A stretch of DNA of 64,000 bases from Diadema setosum (lineage: Eukaryota; Echinodermata; Echinoidea; Diadematoida; Diadematidae), in NCBI GenBank assembly GCA_033980235.1, contig CM067066.1, forward strand, positions 37,447,455-37,511,454, read 5' to 3'. Positions 37,301 to 45,019 of this stretch are shown piece after piece (positions within the stretch are counted from its first letter, which is position 1; each line of letters opens with the position of its first letter). The notes beneath the pieces are model-generated. The model saw only the letters and a program-made list of their open reading frames with translations, had not been told where the DNA came from and did no database searches. A program made the translations under genes and the position numbers.

Positions 37301-40300
37301 CCTCTTTTCACATTTCACTTTCAGTGCAGACATCCAAAATTTAGCATCCCTCAACAGCTTGCTTGACATCAAGGTGTATTGAGCTAAAAAAGGCCTCAGT
37401 ATACTCCGAACTTACTCTGCAATGAAGATTGCTTTCTGGATGAAGTGGGCTGCATTCTTCCTACTGTCCAGGCTCTCGTGGACCAAGCCCAGGTTGAGAA
37501 GGAGTCTTGCCCTCATCACCATCAGCTCCTTCTCCGAGATCTTGGTGCGCAGCTCAGTGCCATCGCAAAGCGTCAGACTCCTGTGCACACCACACAGCGG
37601 GGAAAAAGTTAACTTCATGGACCTTTCCATGCTCTTGTCAAATTTATTTACCTCTCTGCAAATGCACCACTTCAGTCAATATTCTATATATTCCGGTGCA
37701 GATCACAATAGGACAAAGGCATGCAGTCTGAATCACAATGCTACCAATTTGTGCACCAAACTATTAACTATGAAACTTCATAGGGGAACTTGCAACAACT
37801 TTCCTACAAAAACAGCATTCTCAGGAGTCACTACAAATATACAGCACATCTAGTTCAGAGTTTTCTGCACACTTGAACGTTACTTGAAGGGAGCGTATAG
37901 TTTTGGTTGAGACCTAATTTTAGGTTTCTAAAATTTTTTAATGAGATAATGAGAAGCCTCCCTTGAAATATGAAAGAGCATGTAATTCCATGAGGAATTC
38001 AACGTTTATTTAATGAAAATTGGTTTTTAAATTGCTGAGATATCGAAAACAAAGTGATTCTAATAAGTGTGGGACCCACACTTTATCACAATTGCTTTGT
38101 TTTACTTTGTTTTTGGATGTTTCAGTCATTCCAAACTCGATTTTCATCAAATTAATAAACTTTGAATTCCTCTTGAAATGGTATGCTCTGTACTATTTCA
38201 TACAGTATGTGTTTTCTTGATATCTCTCAAAAAGCTAAAAGCCCAATTCTCATCTCCACCAATACTGTACCATCCCTCTAACATAAAAGCTGACTACTAT
38301 CATCTGCACAGACAGATTTCTGACCATGAAACAGGCACTCTCATACCTTAGAAAGGCTTCCTGAGCCTTCTGCAAGGAGTCGATCTTCTCCCCTGCATTG
38401 GTCTCCGGATTGTCTGCCCAACAGAGGTAGGTTCTCCCAATGGTTGCCAGTGCCCTCTGCTGTTCCAGGTGGTTGTCAACGGATTCAGCCAAGCTAAGAT
38501 GCTTGCGCTGGTGACGGAGCGCTCTGCTGTATTCGCCCAACTCATTGTAGCAGTCGCCAATCTTACGGTTGGCCACGGCAGCGCCAATGACATCATTAAG
38601 GGACTCTGACAGTTGCAACTCTTGGCGGTGCTCTTTTATCGCATCTTGATACTCCCCTTCAAAAATAGTTGACACATTTTTTTTTTTTCCATTGTAACAA
38701 AGACATCAACACAAAATAGAAATAGTAGTCCAAGATGCCCAGAATAACCTGACTTGCTCACTGTACCTGACAAAAGTCAGGCACATGAGGGAAAATGCCA
38801 TTATGTGGGGTGGATTTCTAGTTACTGGTTCTTCCAAGGTATCCATCCTTTAGACAAATCCTGTAGTTCACTGTACTTTGTTAACAATAGTGTCAATTAA
38901 ATTTACAGTTAACTAACATACATTTATATGGGCCTCATCATAAATTCACCTCATGCGCACATGCTGCAGAATACGGCCAGTATGTGGGGTGGATTTCTTG
39001 TTACCGTCGTTGTTTGTTTGTTTTTTAGATAACCATCCTTATGACAAATCCTGCAGATCACTACACTGCAAAAGTGGAAATTTTTGCGGTGTGGAAAATT
39101 TCGGCCATTTCGCTTATCCAGAAACCAGTGCAAAAATAAAAAGACAATATTTTTTGCACATCATATATTCCACTAATGAACATCTTGATTCCACCGAATT
39201 AAAATATGTGAAATTCATTTTACCCAGCCAAGCACAGAAAACTAGTAGTGCGAAATTTTCCACTTTTACAGTACTTTGTTAACAATAGAAGTATCTATAA
39301 AATTGCATTGAACTAAATACGGGTACCTGGTATATATGGCTCTCATACGCACATGCTGCAGTCAAATTAATACTATCGAACAACTCTGTCTTCTGCAGTT
39401 CTGTTACAGGCATTGCATTCTATGTTAATAGAGTAATGAAAATGAATTAATGATTATCAATAATATTGATATAATAATAATAATTATATTGATAATAATA
39501 ATAATGATGATAATAATAATAATAATGATAATATTAATAATATAAGGTACAATTGCATACGTAAGTGATGTAGCCTAAGCCATAGCCTCTGAACTCTACA
39601 TTCTGTTTGGGATATATGTAAATAATGATATACATACCACATCTTGCCAGAAGTTCTCCTATGAGATTACAGTATTCTGCCTCTTCCTTCAGCTTGCCAC
39701 TTGACTGAGCCTTGGCCTTGCATCTTTCCAACTCTGTAGCACAAGCACAGGACATCACAAGGAGCAAGTTTGATCCCATTAATAAAACTGTAAGGTGTAG
39801 TGGCTCTGCACTTTTACAAACGACACTAGGCCCCATACAGAAGTTTATAAATTCATTGTTGCCAGATGCATGACAGAGAAATGTTGTAGATTTGTAGAAT
39901 ATGATACATGGTATTTTGCAAATCAGTATAGGAAATGGAATCACTAATAATCACAATTAATACTTTGGAGGGAGTCTTCAAAAAAAAAAAAGAGAGAAAA
40001 AAAAAGAGAGACCTGGTGCTTACGTGTATGTACTTTTTTATTTGTTTAACATACATTGTCACCATCTTAAATTCCAGATTTTCACCAAATGGCACAAAAA
40101 TCACACAGAATACTAGTAACATATTTCCAATCACTCATGTAAATTTGAAGCACACTGGTTTTAGGGAAGCATTGATATTGATGTCGACTCCCATCAGTTT
40201 CGTGTCATTGCTCAAAATGACTCACTCTTCGAGTGCTAGATTTCTACAGTGTACATCTGGGCAATCCTGCATTTTACGGCCCTATATTATCGGTGCACGA

Positions 40301-43300
40301 TTTTGTGGGATATCACCTTGGCATATAGGGAATGAGGTACAAGTGTAACAATAATATAGGGCCATAAAGCCCATGATTGCCTACATTTGTATTACTATTA
40401 ATGACTAAAACTGTTTTGAGTGACGACATGAAAGTCAAAGTCAAATGCTTCCTGCTTTAACTGATTTGGTTCAAATTTATGTGACTGATTAAAAATAAGC
40501 TTTCTGGTTTTTCCTTTGTTTGATTTTTAGAACCGGTCTAGAAATATAGGGTCTAGAGTAAAAACCTCCAATTTTCAGACACTTAAGGTTTTTTTTGGCA
40601 ATATTTGTTCAACCCAAATAATACTCTGCAAAATTATATCTATAATAATGTATGGTAAATATATCAACCTATAGTACTTTTTCCCAATATTGATTTTGTT
40701 AAATACATCATGAAATTTCACAGAATCCCCAAATATTATCACTTTATCAATTCCCCAAAATTCGGACAGCCTCTCCAAAATTCGGACACAGGCGCAGTGT
40801 CATTACGCATACAAGGCCTTGTTGGCGCAAGGTTGCATCGGGGACATTGCGGTGCCTGTTCGTGTCCGAATTTTGGGGACTCTGCACTTGCATTCAGCTC
40901 CTGTACAGTTATTCACTGCATGGAGATTTTGTTTTTCTTTTGTGTTTTTGAGGATACCATCACACTCTGAGCTTGCGATAAGCAAAAAATCTCGCAACAG
41001 AATGGCATAATTTTTCAATTTTTAGCGCATTTTTGGTGATCCTGATTCTTTACTGGGGACCTACAATTTGTAATTCGCGCGCACTTTGAAAATGTTGCGG
41101 CAATTCTGCATTTTTGATGGCAAAATTTGAGATCTTAGATGGATTTTTCAAGGTGACTCAGGCGCTTTCCTGTGGTGAACAAGTGTGCCAGTGCGTGAAA
41201 CAATGTGATATATTAAATGGGTTAGTCAAATACCGGTTAGTGATTGGCTAAACACAGTCACTTGATGGAGGAACATTGGTTACAGCTGTATGTTTGCCCA
41301 TGGGAGAACATTTTTGTAATGTTCTCCCATGGCAAAACATTTTCATGTAACAAATGACAGAAGGACCCGCGTACAGTGAATTTGGCTCTGCTCGAGCGAT
41401 CGAGTGCGGTGTGCTGGTGGTTGACGTTGACGTATTTGACTAACCCAATATAACTAACAGGTGATGACTTTTGTTGTCGGGAACATGTACCAAACGTTCC
41501 ACCCATAGGGTTTGAAATGCTATTTCCAGATTTCGGGAGGCTATAGGTCCCTCGACTTCGTCTCGGGACTTATAACCTCCCTCAATAGCATTTCAAACCC
41601 TGAGGGTGGAACATTCGGTAGGCCTATGTTCCCTCCCCCGCGATAAGCCAGCCAGTCATCATCTATATAGAATGCGTGTGTTGTGACAGTAGAATTTGCT
41701 GACTTGTAAGTGATAAGTGTCCGGATTTTGGAGGCTGGCCGAAAATTGGGGGTTTTGCTCTATCTCTAGTCTATAGATGTCTACATTTTGAGATATGTAG
41801 ATGCCCTAGAGTCGACATCCTGACATATGAATATAATATTGAGTTTCTATACTTATAGAACCTCCAGTCTATAGTATAGGAAACAGGCCCTAAATCTAAT
41901 TAAATTTACTAAAAAAAAATAAAACTCTGCCATGCATTAAACAGTACATGACATACCATGTAAACACTCATTGATATGTAGTTGGATACACACTTTCTAG
42001 GATTATGAGTGTAGTATACTACAGTGTAGCGGTCACTTAGCAAAACTGCTAGGTGCAGCATGCAATCACTCAGTGCCAGTAGGCAGTGGCCAGTGCAGTG
42101 CAGCTGCCATGCAGTGTTTACATGGCCACGGCAGGTATTTCACTTATCAAACCTACACGTTTATACAGGTACGGGACTAATCTTGTCTATCGCGACGAAC
42201 AGTATATAAGGCAATGTTACGTAAGCACTATTCTTGTAGTCGAAAATAATCATATCCCGGAGGCAGAACATGAAATTATACGACTTTTGAGCACTTACGT
42301 TTTAGCTCTTTTCGGTCTGCATTATTCATTATCACAGGTCATCGCTGAATCTACTCCGACGAGTTCTACGTCCAGCTTGACAAAATCGAGCTGCGCTACT
42401 CTCAAATTTGGCGCTTGCTTGCAAAAGCGCAGAATTGAACGTAGGAGTCAATTTTTCACTTGTTTTCGCAGATGGTCGCTATTGCTAGCGGAACAAAATT
42501 CTGTCAGACGAACCTACATTGTATGGTAGCTTTGCAACATAGAAAGAAAACTTTATTCATTTATTTTTTTAATAAAAGCTTCGTCGACGACATGAGAAAT
42601 TAAGATATTATCATTATCATTATTATTATCATTTTTTTTTTTTTAGCTCTGACCGATGACAAACCAGTAACTAGAGGGGGATCAATGGGTTCGGCTGCTA
42701 TAAACATTTCTGCTTTGAAAAAAAAAAAAAAAAAAATCACCCCCATTTTTTTAGACATGGATATGAGATTTTTTTTTAAGATAATTTGATCAGAGTATGA
42801 GAATTTGATCAGTGTATTCCAGGCCAGTTAGAAGTTAGTCTGGTTGAAAGACTTAAATCTTACAAGTAAAAGAGTGAAAAATCCAGTGATGAAAACTTAG
42901 TAAAGATTAGGGAAGTAATGAAAAAGTTTTACTAATTATTCCTGCAGAACAGTTCATGTACAGTTGATATGAACATGTAAATGAGTGAGCTGACAATATA
43001 TCCTCATCTCACAAATTTTTATTGATCATGTACAAAAAATTACGACAATTCAATTTTGCAATTAAGAAAAATAATGATGTTAAACCTGGTTGAATAGTTT
43101 AATAACTAACTTAACTAACTAACTGAATAACTAGATAATGACCTGTCAGGTATACCAGGATTTGAAACACAGGCATAAAATACACTGGGTTTGAATGAAA
43201 AACTGGACACAATTTTATGTACAAACCACTGTGTGTGAGGCCCTAGAGCAATTGTTGTGAGGGGATGACATCATCACTTCATTGCTTGATTATTTATATT

Positions 43301-43434
43301 GACCATTCAAGAATTATTTCAGTTAAATAAGCAAAACTTCCGAATTTCATAACTTCTTTATTTTTCATCCGATTTTGATCAAGTTTTCATTGCTGTGCAA
43401 AATAAATAAATAAATAAATGAATAAATGAATGAA

Positions 43435-43469
<35 letters not shown>

Positions 43470-43547
43470 GTAAATTACTAATTCCTTGCAGTCTAACTTT
43501 CAGCTGCACTGGCACTTACCAGTAGATTTATAATCAACTTTAGTCAT
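21903..43547 (-). CDS. TONSL: TONSL (tonsoku-like DNA repair protein), whole coding span, 22 exons
   Basis: Exons (minus): 43520-43547, 39638-39733, 38347-38656, 37416-37580, 36474-36645, 34690-34804, 34228-34373, 33191-33343, 32226-32351, 31015-31246, 30424-30485, 29875-29964, 29192-29428, 28760-28880, 27087-28431, 25991-26144, 25655-25733, 24973-25328, 24267-24438, 23272-23450, 22966-23036, 21903-22332. Total 4839 nt, 1612 aa (human 1378); the excess is mostly in exon 15. Domains: TPRs about 10-437, acidic 480-514, ankyrin repeats 545-665, disordered linker 685-1110, Ubl-like 1112-1185, leucine-rich repeats 1215-1612. Family knowledge: TONSL partners MMS22L, reads H4 unmethylated at K20 on new chromatin through the ankyrin repeats, and helps RAD51 load at broken forks. 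The key ankyrin residues ([25 protein letters not shown]) are kept. All donors are GT. Confidence 0.98.
22423..22600. mobile_element. pogo/Tigger-like MITE, copy C (right end truncated)
   Basis: Starts TACAGTGCACTCCTGTTATA and keeps CTGCTGGTCCCGAGGACTTTG. It lies in TONSL intron 21. Confidence 0.7.
22966..23036 (-). CDS. TONSL: TONSL coding exon 21, leucine-rich repeat
   Basis: 71-nt exon. Acceptor CCACAG, donor AAAG|GTAAAT. It encodes [23 protein letters not shown]. Confidence 0.93.
23272..23450 (-). CDS. TONSL: TONSL coding exon 20, leucine-rich repeats
   Basis: Acceptor AAACAG, donor CAG|GTATGT. It encodes [40 protein letters not shown]. The overlapping minus frame reported by simple ORF calling is out of phase. 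Confidence 0.95.
23901..24142. mobile_element. TTCGCG-family TA element, TONSL intron 19
   Basis: Left TACTATATACACCATATATT, right TTTGACGTATACAGTA, inverted. The interior has decayed TTTGCGAAT motifs. 242 bp. Confidence 0.72.
24267..24438 (-). CDS. TONSL: TONSL coding exon 19, leucine-rich repeats
   Basis: Acceptor TTCCAG, donor CGGG|GTAAAG. It encodes [40 protein letters not shown]. Confidence 0.97.
24824..24916 (+). repeat. ~90-bp hairpin repeat, copy 2 (best preserved)
   Basis: Perfect 15-bp ends TTAACCCGTTGAGGA and TCCTCAACGGGTTAA, with the CTGATTTTGCTACACC core. It lies in TONSL intron 18. Confidence 0.88.
24973..25328 (-). CDS. TONSL: TONSL coding exon 18, leucine-rich repeats
   Basis: Acceptor ATACAG, donor CAG|GTAAGT. 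It encodes [40 protein letters not shown]. It is more GC-rich than the introns around it. Confidence 0.97.
25655..25733 (-). CDS. TONSL: TONSL coding exon 17
   Basis: Acceptor CTGTAG, donor ACTG|GTGAGT. It encodes [37 protein letters not shown] is a family signature. Missed by simple open-frame listing. Confidence 0.96.
25991..26144 (-). CDS. TONSL: TONSL coding exon 16, Ubl-like region
   Basis: Acceptor AACCAG, donor ATG|GTAAGA. It encodes [40 protein letters not shown]. Confidence 0.97.
27087..28431 (-). CDS. TONSL: TONSL coding exon 15, long disordered linker and start of Ubl-like region
   Basis: 1345-nt exon. Acceptor TTTCAG, donor TCAG|GTAATG. The linker is rich in Ser, Arg and Asp, with acidic patches ([29 protein letters not shown]) and basic patches ([18 protein letters not shown]), candidates for histone contact and nuclear localisation. 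Two islands resemble vertebrate [19 protein letters not shown] (from residue 920) and [19 protein letters not shown] (955-973). It ends [18 protein letters not shown], the first Ubl-like strands. Confidence 0.97.
28760..28880 (-). CDS. TONSL: TONSL coding exon 14
   Basis: Acceptor TTTAG, donor GGAG|GTGAGT. It encodes [20 protein letters not shown] and [16 protein letters not shown], the end of the ankyrin domain. Confidence 0.95.
29192..29428 (-). CDS. TONSL: TONSL coding exon 13, ankyrin repeats 2-3
   Basis: Acceptor TGTTAG, donor CTC|GTGAGT. It encodes [39 protein letters not shown] and [13 protein letters not shown]. It is nearly identical to vertebrate TONSL over [20 protein letters not shown]. 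Confidence 0.98.
29875..29964 (-). CDS. TONSL: TONSL coding exon 12, ankyrin repeat 1
   Basis: Acceptor TTGCAG, donor CAG|GTGAGG. It encodes [20 protein letters not shown] and [10 protein letters not shown]. Confidence 0.96.
30424..30485 (-). CDS. TONSL: TONSL coding exon 11
   Basis: 62-nt exon. Acceptor CTGTAG, donor AAG|GTATGT. It encodes [20 protein letters not shown], the link to the ankyrin domain. Phases 1 in and 0 out fit both neighbours. Confidence 0.9.
30850..30942 (+). repeat. ~90-bp hairpin repeat, copy 3
   Basis: GCCTGTTGAGGACAGACTG at the left, CTTCAACAGGTTAA at the right, same core as the 24824 copy. TONSL intron 10. Confidence 0.82.
31015..31246 (-). CDS. TONSL: TONSL coding exon 10, acidic region
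   Basis: Acceptor CACAG, donor TCAG|GTAAAG. It encodes [20 protein letters not shown], then strongly acidic text ([29 protein letters not shown]). The acidic stretch before the ankyrin domain is a conserved family feature. Confidence 0.96.
31722..32224. mobile_element. TTCGCG-family TA element abutting TONSL exon 9
   Basis: Left TACTGTACACGCTATAATTT, right AAATATATAGCGTATACAGTA, inverted, with internal TTCGCGAAT motifs. TA at both ends fits a Tc1/mariner- or pogo-type target duplication. Its right end reaches position +2 of the exon 9 donor. Confidence 0.85.
32226..32351 (-). CDS. TONSL: TONSL coding exon 9, last TPR
   Basis: Acceptor TTTAG, donor CAG|GTACTG. It encodes [20 protein letters not shown] to KAQHPTLQ. 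The donor lies at the edge of a transposable element (31722-32224). Confidence 0.96.
32616..32740. mobile_element. ~125-bp GGGGCATTTCATG TIR element, copy 2
   Basis: Left GGGGGCATTTCATGGAGC after a longer G run, right GCTTCATAAAATACCCCC. Sister of 16620-16756. TONSL intron 8. An A26 run follows at about 32793. Confidence 0.75.
33191..33343 (-). CDS. TONSL: TONSL coding exon 8, TPR
   Basis: Acceptor CTCCAG, donor GAG|GTAGTT. It encodes [40 protein letters not shown] and [11 protein letters not shown]. Confidence 0.97.
33344..34227 (-). other. TONSL intron 7
   Basis: No coding sequence or repeat family recognised. Confidence 0.5.
34228..34373 (-). CDS. TONSL: TONSL coding exon 7, TPR
   Basis: Acceptor CCCAAG, donor CAG|GTGAGG. 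It encodes [20 protein letters not shown] and [19 protein letters not shown]. Confidence 0.96.
34690..34804 (-). CDS. TONSL: TONSL coding exon 6, TPR
   Basis: Acceptor ATGCAG, donor ACTG|GTAAAT. It encodes [38 protein letters not shown]. No open frame over 60 codons covers it; it was found by reading the strand. Confidence 0.95.
35221..35694. mobile_element. TIR element ACCTCCGCCAAG, TONSL intron 5
   Basis: Exact 12-bp inverted ends ACCTCCGCCAAG (35221-35232) and CTTGGCGGAGGT (35683-35694). The right part has AACGAACGAAC-type runs. Flanked by AAT microsatellites. Similar architecture to 5490-6444. Confidence 0.8.
35870..36310 (-). mobile_element. LINE (non-LTR retrotransposon) 3' fragment, decayed
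   Basis: Minus-strand text matches the C-terminus of CR1/Jockey-like reverse transcriptases: [40 protein letters not shown], and in another frame [20 protein letters not shown] and [12 protein letters not shown] stop near 36004 and a frameshift near 35980 break it. Not functional. Confidence 0.88.
36474..36645 (-). CDS. TONSL: TONSL coding exon 5, TPR
   Basis: Acceptor TGCCAG, donor GAC|GTGAGT. It encodes [20 protein letters not shown] to [15 protein letters not shown]. Confidence 0.96.
36646..37415 (-). other. TONSL intron 4
   Basis: Nothing coding or repetitive recognised. Confidence 0.5.
37416..37580 (-). CDS. TONSL: TONSL coding exon 4, TPR
   Basis: Acceptor GCACAG, donor GCAGA|GTAAGT. 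It encodes [39 protein letters not shown] and FIQKAIFIA. Confidence 0.97.
37884..38281. mobile_element. ~390-bp foldback element, copy 3 (inverted)
   Basis: Left TTGAAGGGAGCGTATAG, right ATACTGTACCATCCCTCTAA. Contains TGTGGGACCCACAC at the centre. It lies in TONSL intron 3, ending 66 bp before exon 3. Confidence 0.88.
38347..38656 (-). CDS. TONSL: TONSL coding exon 3, TPRs
   Basis: Acceptor TTTGAAG, donor TAAG|GTATGA. It encodes [49 protein letters not shown] and KAQEAFL, with close vertebrate matches. Confidence 0.97.
38802..39361. repeat. Tandem duplication in TONSL intron 2, second unit carrying an insertion
   Basis: Unit 1 (38802-38969) and unit 2 (38981-39361) share TATGTGGGGTGGATTTCT, GACAAATCCTG, CTTTGTTAACAATAG and GCGCACATGCTGCAG. 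Unit 2 is longer because of the element at 39063-39273. Confidence 0.85.
39063..39273. mobile_element. TA-flanked TIR element inserted in duplicated unit
   Basis: Left CACTGCAAAAGTGGAAATTT, right TTCCACTTTTACAGTA. About 211 bp. The neighbouring unit 1 keeps the uninterrupted site TTCACTGTACTTTG. Confidence 0.85.
39638..39733 (-). CDS. TONSL: TONSL coding exon 2, first TPR
   Basis: Acceptor GCTACAG, donor TGTG|GTATGT. It encodes [20 protein letters not shown] and [12 protein letters not shown], the first TPR helix pair. Confidence 0.95.
39734..40539 (-). other. TONSL intron 1, 3' part
   Basis: Contains A-rich low-complexity DNA near 39980. No gene recognised. Confidence 0.5.
40540..41785. 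mobile_element. Complex foldback element with nested hairpins, TONSL intron 1
   Basis: Outer ends GTCTAGAGTAAAAACCTCC and the inverted match near 41739-41777. Next layer: CCAAAATTCGGACA at 40773 against TGTCCGGATTTTGGAGG at 41718. Inside are three more inverted repeats: GGTTAGTCAAATAC (41219) against GTATTTGACTAACC (41430), a hairpin at 41293-41335, and a ~200-bp hairpin at 41461-41663 centred near 41552. No transposase frame. Confidence 0.7.
41786..43519 (-). other. TONSL intron 1, 5' part
   Basis: Contains a CpG-richer patch at 42040-42540 with CAGTATATAAGG (42201) and TTTGGCGC (42407), and an AAAT microsatellite at 43403-43472. A 147-codon plus frame at 42086-42529 has no recognisable homology. 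Confidence 0.4.
43520..43547 (-). CDS. TONSL: TONSL coding exon 1
   Basis: MTKVDYKST plus one base, donor ACTG|GTAAGT. Joins to [10 protein letters not shown], matching the short N-terminus of vertebrate TONSL. The ATG context is GAGACAATGA. The frame stays open upstream to an ATG at 43715, so a longer N-terminus cannot be excluded. Confidence 0.85.
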
Positions 43548-44242
43548 TGTCTCCGATCCCTTCTTTGATTGAAACCAAAGAGCACAGAAGCGCTGCGTGG
43601 ACTTCGACTCTTTGATTGAAACGACCTCCTCTTCAAATATTTCCTTAATACTAGTAGATCCTTGAGCAGCTACTGTGGACACTTTCAAAGAACATGAATG
43701 ACTGATAGAGGGCAAAGAACAAACAAAGACAAATTTGCTTCATTCTCATGATTCCAAGACTACTAGTTCTCCTCTACCCCCCCCCCCCCCCCCCCAGATG
43801 TATGTACATTGTACAGTAAAACCATGGAGCTATCTCTGTAAGTAGCTCCATGGTAAAACTGCCTACCTACCTGTCTCCTCAGCAGAGCATAGCTGGGGGG
43901 GGGGGGGGGTGCTGACCCTTCTCTCCGTTATGATTAGTCTGCAAAATCATACCAATTTCGGATTTATATTGGAATTTAACAAAGACTATGTAAAGCCAAA
44001 CATTTCGTAATAATTTCATAAGTATCTTATTGAAATAATAATAATGTTCAGTGACACAAAATTGGAGAAAAGCAAATAAAATTCTGCAAAACCTAAACAT
44101 TAAATTTGCTCACAACTGGAAAATAGGCTTTCAAAGTGCTCCGATCAGTCTAGCTTTCAGACTACGCATTTCTATTGTTTAGATCTGGGGCAGCTCGACC
44201 ATAGAGACTGGAGGAAAGTACGCAGAAAATGCTGCATCCACA
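43548..44242. promoter_or_regulatory. Bidirectional promoter region, TONSL / SMIM13
   Basis: 695 bp between diverging ATGs. Contains C19 (43777-43795), a 12-bp-arm hairpin ACCATGGAGCTA (43821) / TAGCTCCATGGT (43843), and G15 (43895-43909). No TATA or E2F consensus was noticed near either start. Promoter function is inferred from gene geometry. Confidence 0.65.
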
Positions 44243-44246
44243 ATGA
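44229..44246 (+). CDS. Five-codon upstream ORF overlapping the SMIM13 start
   Basis: ATG at 44229, stop TGA at 44244-44246, sharing the ATGA with the main start at 44243. It acts only if transcription begins upstream of 44229. Confidence 0.45.
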   Translation: MLHPQ

Positions 44247-44315
44247 AGGAGTTTTTATTAGCATTCGTGTCTGTCGTTGCTGCTTTAGCAGTTGTTATAC
44301 TGTTCATAATGTTTG
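44243..44315 (+). CDS. SMIM13: SMIM13 coding exon 1
   Basis: 24 codons plus one base, covering nearly all of the transmembrane segment. ATG context is CACAATGA. Confidence 0.9.
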
Positions 44316-44974
44316 GTGAGTTCATGTTTTCCTTCTTGTCATTAATTAAGAAAACAAATCTTGTTCTCGAACGACAATAATATCGTGTGGTCCCACCTAT
44401 AGTCCTGTATGTATGTGAGCGTTGAAAGCTAGGTAGTAGTGCAGATAATTCTATAGAGTAACTGCGTTAGTAAGCGGCCGTGCAGCCGTTCGCGGCAGGT
44501 ATGGTTGAGGGGTCTAGATATCGCGCACGAAAATTTGAAATGCTCTTATAATAGAAGTTATTCCATAATCGTACCTGAATTTCTCAATGAATATCACGAA
44601 AATGCAGAAAAATCACCTCCCAGAATCTCCTGATAATACGATGACGGAGTAGTGCGCTGTCGCCGTTTGCATGTCGGACTTTTTTTTATGCGTTCAATTT
44701 CTCGGGGTATGTAAAGATCGCGCAGCTGCCCTCTGTAGTTTCATGCGTGAAAGTGTCTGCCCCTCTGCGGCTGTAACGTGCTCCGGCTTTCGTAGAATAT
44801 TTTTTCACTTGATATTAAATTTGTCCCTGTTAAGCAACAGCAGTTTTACCTAACTTGTGTATATTATTGTTATCATTATTATACAAATGTATGTGTTATT
44901 ATTATTATTATTATTATTATCATTATTATTATTATATGTCTTATTATTATTATTATTATTATTATTGTTATATG

Positions 44975-45019
<45 letters not shown>

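Noticed and set aside
42086..42529. 147-codon plus-strand frame antisense to TONSL intron 1
   Set aside because: No recognisable domain or homologue; Cys/Arg-rich chance frame in a CpG-richer patch.
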